Positions 58,330 through 64,000 of a stretch of 64,000 nt of DNA are shown here, one piece after another. The DNA is from Mesoplasma photuris ATCC 49581 (GTDB lineage Bacteria > Bacillota_I > Bacilli_A > Mycoplasmatales > Mycoplasmataceae): the NCBI RefSeq assembly GCF_000702725.1, contig NZ_JNJI01000004.1:1-64000 (forward strand). The letters are read 5' to 3'. A program made the position numbers and the translations under genes. Position 1 is the first letter of the stretch. Each line of letters starts with the position of its first letter. The notes under the pieces are model-generated. The model worked only from the letters and a program-made list of their open reading frames with translations. It was not told the origin of the DNA and ran no database searches.

Positions 58330-58956
58330 AGAATTAATTGAATTTAAGATATCTTTTATTGGTTTATACGATTTTCTATGTATATCTAAAACTCCAAGTT
58401 TTGCTGTAGCTTGCTTATGTTTTAAAGCGCAATAACCTTTATGATTTGCAAATCCATATCCTGGATAATCAATTTCATATTGATTCATAATGCGATCACG
58501 TGTAACTTTAGCAATAATTGAAGCTGCAGCAATTGATTGTGATAGATCATCACCTTTTATTAACTTAAGATATGCAAAATCAGTGACCTTAATATCTTCA
58601 CCATCAATCAACGCTAAATCTGGTTTAGTTTTGAAACTTCTAATTGTTTCAATCATTCCCACAACACTTGATTGTTTAGGATTTAAAATATCCACTCTTT
58701 GAGCTTCAATTATTGATACTTTTCATTCAATAGCATTATCAATAATTTCTTGATATAAAGCTTCTCTTTGAATTTCAGACAATTGTTTAGAATCTTTAAC
58801 TAACGGATTATTATAATTTGGTTTTAAGATCACAGAAGCTACAACAACAGGACCAGCCATGGCACCTCTGCCAGCTTCATCACTTCCTGATATTATTGAA
58901 ATTTGTTTTTCTTTGATAATATTTTGATCAAATTTATATCTAATATTTTCTATCAT
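58321..58956 (-). CDS. rnhB: ribonuclease HII
   Basis: A 211-residue enzyme that cuts RNA in RNA-DNA hybrids and removes single ribonucleotides. DEAGRG (26-31) gives the first acidic pair, and the third acid lies in LIDGED near 115. SIIAKVTRDRIM and GYGFANHKGY are family motifs. The start lies inside the rbgA end (7-base overlap). Confidence 0.96.
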
Positions 58957-59891
58957 AATTTTGTAATGTCACCATTTTGATTACGAACACGTTTAACGAT
59001 TTCTTCTTCATCAAAATAAATTTCTTCTGGTTTTTCAAATGAAACTTTTCCAATTTCTCCATCTGCTAATTTATGCATAAAAACAGTCATTGCTCTTTCA
59101 GTATCTGGAAGTTCTTCAGATAAGTATCATTTTTTTGATTTAGCAATCATTTCAAAAATAACAAAAGTATCAGTAATTTGAATTGGTCTTTGTAGATGAG
59201 GAGTTATTTTGAAATATTCTTCAATCACTTTTTCATATTCATTGTAAATATACTTCATTAAACGAGCACTAATTCTTTCTTTTGGAAATACTTCTTCTTT
59301 AATTGAATTAATTCCACAAATGTTAGTTGCAACTGCTTCAGATTCTAGTTTTGCAGGTAATACACCTGGTGTGTCCATTAAAGTCATTCTTTGATTTAAT
59401 GAAATTGTTTGAATTCCACGAGTAACTCCTGGTTTGTTTCCTACTTTAACACTTTTATCTTTAATAACTCTATTAATAAATGTTGATTTACCAACATTCG
59501 GAATTCCAATTACTAATGCATTAATTAAAGAGTTTAACATTCCTCTTTTTTTATCACGTTCTTGTTTTTCAAATGTGGCTTTATCAATTGCTTTAATTAA
59601 GTCTGTAACAATGTTTTTATTTCGATTATCTAATAAATATACAACATGTCCTTGAGATTCTAATTGTTCAATTCATTTTTTAGTTACAACAGGATCAGCA
59701 ACATCACCTTTAGACATTACATATAGAACTGGTTTATTTTTTAATATTTTTCTAAAAGTTTGATTTTGAGATGAATATGGAGCTCTTGCATCAATTACTT
59801 CAATAACAAGATCAACTACAGGGATTCTTTTTTCAATTTCTTTTAAAGCCTTATTCATATGACCAGGAAATCAGTTAAATTCTACACTCAT
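58950..59891 (-). CDS. rbgA: ribosome biogenesis GTPase A
   Basis: A 313-residue circularly permuted GTPase for 50S maturation. G4 (MSKGD, about 59-63) precedes G1 (GIPNVGKS, 129-136) and G3 (DTPG, near 172), the permuted order. DARAPYSSQN is typical of the family. The last codon is a TGA read as Trp, then TAG. GAGGTG precedes the start at 59891. It begins the rbgA-rnhB unit with its own promoter. Confidence 0.95.
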
Positions 59892-59912
59892 ATTGCACCT
59901 CACTTATTTATG

Positions 59913-59941
59913 ATTATAACTACTTTAACAATTAAAAACAA
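59913..59941 (-). promoter_or_regulatory. rbgA promoter
   Basis: On the minus strand TTGTTT, 17 bases, TATAAT, ending 22 bases before the rbgA start. Confidence 0.65.
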
Positions 59942-60013
59942 AGTATCGAGTGTAACTTATTCATATTAAGGCTTTTTTTCATTTTAAGATATTTTCTTAT
60001 TATAAATTATCTA

Positions 60014-60019
60014 TATAAT
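60014..60019 (+). promoter_or_regulatory. -10 box of the RpiR-type gene
   Basis: TATAAT 22 bases before the start codon of the + strand regulator; the -35 region is T-rich without a match. Confidence 0.5.
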
Positions 60020-60040
60020 TACTTAAAAATAGGAGCAACA

Positions 60041-60811
60041 ATGCGTTTAGATCAAAAGCTAGATATTATGAAAAATCAGAAAGATGGTAGTGTCAATTAT
60101 ATTCTTTCTAAAGAATTTTTTAGACAAATTACTACTGGTAAATTTTTAAAATTAAACGATCTTTGTGAAAAAGTAAATGTTTCACAAAGTGCAGTAAGTA
60201 AGTTTTGTATTAGATTAGGTTATTCAGGATATAGAGAATTTTTGGATAATTTAAGAATGCTATCTGATCATTATGTAATTGATATGCCACCATTAAATTG
60301 TACTGAGCCAAGTTCTTTACATTGTCATACTCTAAATACTCTTGATACACTTTATGAAAAAAATGAATTAGCGATTAAAAAAATTGCTAATATTTATAAA
60401 CTTATAGGACCCGAAGATGGTGTTCGCACATTTATAATTAATAGTCCAAACTGACAAAGTCAATCTTTTTATTTATGTGAGATTATTTCAGCAACAGGAT
60501 TAGAAGTTTACAAAAACGCAATTAGCCAATTAGCTTATAAAAAGTATGACAAAATTAGAAAAAATGATATTGTTTTCTTTTTAGTTGGTGATAGTTTAAA
60601 TCAAGATGTTTATTATTTCTTTGATGAAATAAAAGCTAAATGTGATAATTTGATTATTATGACATCAGATAAATCATTTAAAAGATTTGATGGAGATTTT
60701 ATTCACATCGATTTAGACGTTAGAAGTAATATTCCTAGCATTGTTTTAGAAAGATTATCATTTGAATATATTTTGACTCAAATTTGAGTAACAATCTTCC
60801 AAGATCAATAA
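60041..60811 (+). CDS. RpiR/MurR-family transcriptional regulator
   Basis: A 256-residue protein. The N-terminal HTH_6 domain has KLNDLCEKVNVSQSAVSKFC followed by IRLGYSGYREF, typical for RpiR-type regulators. The C-terminal part (100-256) resembles a SIS sugar-phosphate domain, with the weak signature IVFFLVGDSLNQDVYYFF, but the usual Ser/Thr sugar-phosphate loop is poorly kept. Two Trp are TGA. AGGAG precedes the start. No sugar gene is nearby, so its targets lie elsewhere. It interrupts the otherwise conserved rplS-rbgA order. Confidence 0.82.
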
Positions 60812-60838
60812 AAAAGACCAATAATTTGGTCTTTTTTA
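60809..60838. terminator. bidirectional terminator between the RpiR-type gene and rplS
   Basis: An 11-bp perfect stem AAAAAGACCAA/TTGGTCTTTTT with a four-base loop, T-rich on both sides, between two convergent genes. Confidence 0.88.
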
Positions 60839-61225
60839 TTATTTTTTATCCGCTTTTGTAGGAATAATTTCTTTAATTCTTGCAGCTTTACCTGTAAGAT
60901 TTCTCATGTAGTAAATTCTTGAACGACGTACACGACCACGTTTAACTAATGTTATTTTATCGATAATTGGTGAGTGTAGTGGGAATGTTCTTTCAACGAA
61001 TACTCCATTTGACATTTTTCTAACAACTACAGAAAAAGTGATTCCTGATCCTTGAGTTTTAATTACTAATCCTTCAAAAGATTGAATACGGAATTTTTCC
61101 CCTTCTTTAATTTTTACATCAACTTTGATTGTATCTCCTGATGTAAAATCTGGTAAATCTTGACGCAATTGATTGTTTACAATATCGTATTTTGATTTCA
61201 TTGTTTTTGTTGCTTTTGAACTCAT
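60839..61225 (-). CDS. rplS: ribosomal protein L19
   Basis: A 128-residue 50S protein at the 30S/50S interface. The core is [16 protein letters not shown] and [11 protein letters not shown], followed by [20 protein letters not shown]. The N-terminus has an extra basic stretch of about ten residues. It begins two bases after the trmD stop and ends the rpsP-rimM-trmD-rplS operon. Confidence 0.97.
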   Translation of the reverse strand: MSSKATKTMKSKYDIVNNQLRQDLPDFTSGDTIKVDVKIKEGEKFRIQSFEGLVIKTQGSGITFSVVVRKMSNGVFVERTFPLHSPIIDKITLVKRGRVRRSRIYYMRNLTGKAARIKEIIPTKADKK

Positions 61226-61226
61226 C

Positions 61227-61955
61227 TTATTTGTCTCCTTCCGCTTTTAATTTTTTTAATAGTTCTAATTGAACCTTGTTTAGAGATGATTCTTGAATTA
61301 AATCTGGTCTCTTTTTAAGTGTTGCTACTAATTGTTGTTCATCACGTCATTTTTGAATGTTAGCATGATGACCACTTAGTAGAACTTCTGGAACTAGGTC
61401 TCCTCGATATTCAAATGGTTTTGTATAAACTGGATAATCTAATAAATTATTTTCAAAACTTTCTTGCTCATGTGATTCTTGAGTTATAACTCCAGGTAAT
61501 ATTCTAGTGATTGAATCCATAATTATTAATGATGGTAATTCACCACCAGTTAATACGAAATCACCAATAGAAATTTCGACATCAATATATTTAAGTATTC
61601 TTTCATCAAAACCTTCATAATGTCCACAAACAATAATAATGTGGTCATAATTCAAAGCAAATTCCTTTGCTAGTGGCTGATTTCAAGTTTTACCTTGTGG
61701 AGTTGTTAGCATTACTATAGAATTTTCAGTTTTAACTGATTCAATAGCTTCTACAACAGGTCCTGGCATTAAAACCATTCCTCTTCCTCCACCATATTGA
61801 TATTCATCAACTTGATTATGAGCTAATTTTGTAAAATCTCTAATATCAATTATTTCAAATTCAATTGCGTTTTTTTCAATCGCTTTTTTAATAATTGATT
61901 CAGAAACATAACTTTTAATAATGTTAGGAAATAAAGTAATAATTGAATATTTCAT
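61227..61955 (-). CDS. trmD: tRNA (guanine(37)-N1)-methyltransferase
   Basis: A 242-residue SPOUT methyltransferase that makes m1G37 and prevents frameshifting. [11 protein letters not shown] opens the protein, and the trefoil knot has [41 protein letters not shown] precedes it. One or two Trp are TGA. The start overlaps the end of rimM, giving coupled translation. Confidence 0.96.
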
Positions 61956-61956
61956 A

Positions 61957-62457
61957 TTACATTAACCCCTCAATATTTTTTAGATATATCTTTTGTTCTT
62001 GTTCATCGATATTATCAACAAACATTTCCACCATCGGGATTCAAAATTCTTTTAATTTATAACTTACTTTAATCAGGTCTTGTACTCCATTATTCATTAA
62101 ATCAATAACTTTAATTTTGTCATTTCCATAAATACAAATAAATTCAGTTAAAGGAGTTTCATAAATAAATATTTCGTCAGTATTATCAAAAAATAAATTG
62201 ATGTTTTTAAATTTAACAACATCATTTATAGAATCTAATCCTACAAATTTTATTAATAAATTATTTTCCTTATTTTGAATTTCTTCAACCCTTAAAGGAA
62301 TATATGATCCACTATCTTTTTTCGTGAAAACTAATTTAATTTCTGAAATATCACCATTTATAAATGTATTTTCAGAAATAACCATTTTTACCATACCTTT
62401 AGTCCCAAAGGTATTTACGATAGTACCGATATTTAATAAATTTTTTTGCAAATTCAT
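61957..62457 (-). CDS. rimM: ribosome maturation factor RimM
   Basis: A 166-residue 30S maturation factor. The N-terminal domain has [15 protein letters not shown], the family signature, and the C-terminal PRC-barrel part follows near 100 ([16 protein letters not shown]). A TGA-Trp at residue 140 opens the last 26 residues. It lies after an 11-bp hairpin separating it from rpsP. Confidence 0.93.
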
Positions 62458-62473
62458 AATTACCTCGCTATCT

Positions 62474-62506
62474 AATTAACTTTGAGTTTAAAAGGCAAAG
62501 TTAATT
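62474..62506 (-). other. 11-bp hairpin between rpsP and rimM
   Basis: A perfect 11-bp stem AATTAACTTTG/CAAAGTTAATT with an 11-base loop lies after the rpsP stop. It has no T run, so it is not a standard terminator; a processing or attenuation site is possible. Confidence 0.6.
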
Positions 62507-62518
62507 TAACTATTTAAA

Positions 62519-62794
62519 TTATTTAGCTGATTTGTTTGCTAATTTAGCTTCGTGTAATTCTTTCATTACACCATCTTTTGAGAATAAATCTCTAACTGTA
62601 TCTGTTGGTTGAGCACCATTTTGTAATCATTTTAAAGCTAATTCTTTATCAATTTTTACTTCGTTTTTTAATGGATCAAATGTACCTACTAATTCGATAT
62701 ATTGACCATTACGGTTAACGCGTGAATCCGCAGCTACTATTCTGTAGAATGGAGCTTGTTTTTTTCCGATTCTTTTTAATCTTAATTTAACCAT
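62519..62794 (-). CDS. rpsP: ribosomal protein S16
   Basis: A 91-residue 30S protein: [20 protein letters not shown] at the start, followed by the typical [24 protein letters not shown]-Trp lies in [16 protein letters not shown] precedes the ATG at 62794. It is the first gene of the rpsP-rimM-trmD-rplS operon and has a consensus promoter. Confidence 0.97.
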
Positions 62795-62833
62795 TGTTGT
62801 CCTCCTTATATTAATAATTTTTAAACCTTAATT

Positions 62834-62862
62834 ATAATACTATAAAAAAAATAAGGTGTCAA
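62834..62862 (-). promoter_or_regulatory. rpsP operon promoter
   Basis: On the minus strand a perfect TTGACA, 17 bases, then TATTAT, 40 bases before the rpsP start. The -35 box lies within the 3' arm of the rlmH terminator. A TATAAT offset by three bases is an alternative -10. Confidence 0.8.
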
Positions 62863-62882
62863 GTAATTTTACTTAACACCTT
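62844..62882 (-). terminator. intrinsic terminator of rlmH
   Basis: A 13-bp stem AAGGTGTTAAGTA/TACTTGACACCTT on the minus strand (one U-G pair) followed by ATTTTTTTTAT, six bases after the rlmH stop. Confidence 0.88.
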
Positions 62883-62887
62883 AATAA

Positions 62888-63355
62888 TTATTTATGATAT
62901 TTTTCATTATTATTAATTTTAAATGAGCGATAGATTTGTTCTAATAAAATTATTCTAAACAATTGGTGTGGTAATGTTATTTTTCCAAAAGATATTTTGT
63001 TTTTATATTTATTTTTAAAATCATCAGAATATCCATCACTTGGACCAATTGTGAAAATTACCTTACCTGTTTTTAAATCTTTTATATTTAAGATTTCTTC
63101 TGCTAAATCTTCTGAAGAAGATATTTTTGAAGCGACATCCATAACAATAACTTCATGATCTTTAAATGATTCTAGTTTTTGCATAAGCGAGTTTGAGTTT
63201 ATTTCACGATTTTTAAGATCAGCAAATTTAAATTCCTCTTTTAATTCAATAACTTCTAAATCAGCAAATTTTGATATTCTTTTTAAATATTCTTTACTTG
63301 CATCGATGAAATATTTTTCATCAAGCTTTCCGAAACAAAGGATTTTAATTTTCAT
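62888..63355 (-). CDS. rlmH: 23S rRNA pseudouridine(1915)-N3-methyltransferase RlmH
   Basis: A 155-residue SPOUT methyltransferase. The knot signature is FTIGPSDGYSDDFKNK and LPHQLFRIILLEQIYRSFKI near the C-terminus. It modifies helix 69 of 23S rRNA. It lies 12 bases after ffh and before its terminator, so it is probably co-transcribed with ffh; this insertion between ffh and rpsP is not found in Bacillus. Confidence 0.95.
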   Translation of the reverse strand: MKIKILCFGKLDEKYFIDASKEYLKRISKFADLEVIELKEEFKFADLKNREINSNSLMQKLESFKDHEVIVMDVASKISSSEDLAEEILNIKDLKTGKVIFTIGPSDGYSDDFKNKYKNKISFGKITLPHQLFRIILLEQIYRSFKINNNEKYHK

Positions 63356-63366
63356 AATAAAAGTGG

Positions 63367-64000
63367 TTAAAAACCACCAAATCCTCTACCACCAAATTGT
63401 GGCATTTTTCCTTTTTTCATCATTTTAGTCATTTCCATCACTTGTTTTTTACCTTTATCAAAGTTATTTAGCAGTTCATTAAATTCTTTTTCTGATCTAC
63501 CAGAACCTTTGATAATACGTTGTTTTCTAGTTAACGCTTTTAATAATCTAGGATCTCTTCTTTCTTTTAAAGTCATAGAATCCATAATGATTGAAAAGAC
63601 AACAAGTTTTCTTTGAGCATCTTCAATTTGAGTATCACTAATTTTTCCAGCTCCAGGAACCATTTTCATCAATCCACCAATTGATCCCATTTTAGATACT
63701 TGAGCTAATTGATTTCTTAAATCTTCAAGATCAAATTGACCCATGAACATTCTTTTCATAGTTTTTTGCATTGAACGTTCATCGATATTTTCAACTGCTT
63801 TTTCAAATAAAGTTTCAACATCACCCATTCCAAGAATACGATCAGCCATTCTTTTTGGATGGAATGCAGCAAGTGCAGAAACACCTTCACCTTCTCCAAT
63901 AAACTTAATTGGTAGTTTAGTCATATGACTGATTGAAAGTGTTGCCCCACCTCGTGCATCACCGTCAAGTTTAGTTACAATAACACCTGATAATTTTAAT
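63367..64000 (-). CDS. ffh: signal recognition particle protein Ffh (C-terminal part)
   Basis: The 5' end lies beyond the window. The visible 211 residues begin within the G domain (GVIVTKLDGDARGG, with TKLD as G4), then LPIKFIGEGE, and the Met-rich M domain with GSIGGLMKMVPGAG, FSIIMDSMTLKERRDP and IIKGSG, which bind SRP RNA and signal sequences. The tail is GGRGFGGF. Ffh targets membrane proteins to FtsY and SecYEG. Confidence 0.97.
   Translation of the reverse strand, partial: LKLSGVIVTKLDGDARGGATLSISHMTKLPIKFIGEGEGVSALAAFHPKRMADRILGMGDVETLFEKAVENIDERSMQKTMKRMFMGQFDLEDLRNQLAQVSKMGSIGGLMKMVPGAGKISDTQIEDAQRKLVVFSIIMDSMTLKERRDPRLLKALTRKQRIIKGSGRSEKEFNELLNNFDKGKKQVMEMTKMMKKGKMPQFGGRGFGGF

Overview
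The window is AT-rich, densely packed Mollicutes chromosome. UGA is read as tryptophan throughout (translation table 4): nearly every long gene carries in-frame TGA codons where its family has Trp, with an occasional TGG. The wall-less gene complement, the secDF, lon and hrcA-grpE-dnaK-dnaJ arrangement, an MSC_0882-type membrane protein, DUF3196 and DUF2779 proteins, spiralin-type lipoprotein signals and a variant purine riboswitch of the kind known from Mesoplasma florum all point to the Spiroplasma/Entomoplasmataceae lineage, most likely a Mesoplasma or Entomoplasma. Only the lipoprotein (23591-25864) and an RpiR-type regulator (60041-60811) lie on the + strand; all other genes are on the minus strand.

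Region by region, with minus-strand genes read from right to left: (1) 1-6.3 kb has a YitT-type membrane protein, a greatly enlarged SecDF, apt, and the start of a relA-like gene with a frameshift. (2) 6.3-14.2 kb has glyS, dnaG, sigA, trmK, nif3 and a cshB-like helicase, the order known from Firmicutes; SigA carries about 210 extra residues inside sigma region 4. (3) 14.3-18.3 kb has a DJ-1/PfpI protein, an ATPase-less C39-peptidase/membrane protein, ybeY, era and recO. (4) 18.3-25.9 kb has a 1721-residue FtsX-type permease divergent from a 757-residue lipoprotein. (5) 25.9-32.3 kb has an ECF S component, efp, an Asp23-like protein, tig, lon and rarA; lon has a CIRCE operator. (6) 32.3-39.6 kb has an NCS2 purine permease under a purine riboswitch, a small membrane protein, mnmA, a membrane-anchored basic protein, a DUF2779 nuclease-like protein and fmt. 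(7) 39.8-44.4 kb is the CIRCE-controlled hrcA-grpE-dnaK-dnaJ heat-shock operon. (8) 44.4-50.4 kb has tRNA-Arg(UCU), DUF3196, a small zinc-ribbon-like protein, an APC permease, obg, nadE, and an overlapping pair of membrane proteins. (9) 50.4-58.2 kb has a mini-SSB, a degenerate DprA, two ABC exporter half-transporters, trmFO and a 531-residue unknown protein. (10) 58.3-64 kb has ffh, rlmH, rpsP, rimM, trmD, rplS, rbgA and rnhB, again in Firmicutes-like order but interrupted by the + strand regulator.

Most genes serve protein synthesis and quality control: ribosome and tRNA maturation (ybeY, era, rimM, trmD, rbgA, obg, rlmH, trmK, mnmA, trmFO), targeting and secretion (ffh, secDF), and folding or degradation (tig, dnaK system, lon). 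HrcA/CIRCE ties lon to the chaperone operon. Neighbouring genes overlap or abut, and many transcription units are separated only by short hairpin terminators, several of which overlap stop codons or the next promoter. No CRISPR array, insertion sequence, prophage or rRNA gene was seen, and there is no gene-free stretch longer than 300 bases. The clearest unusual features are the sigma-factor insertion, the SecDF coiled coils, the ATPase-less C39 protein coupled to ybeY, the truncated-loop purine riboswitch, and a terminator whose hairpin contains a consensus -35 box.
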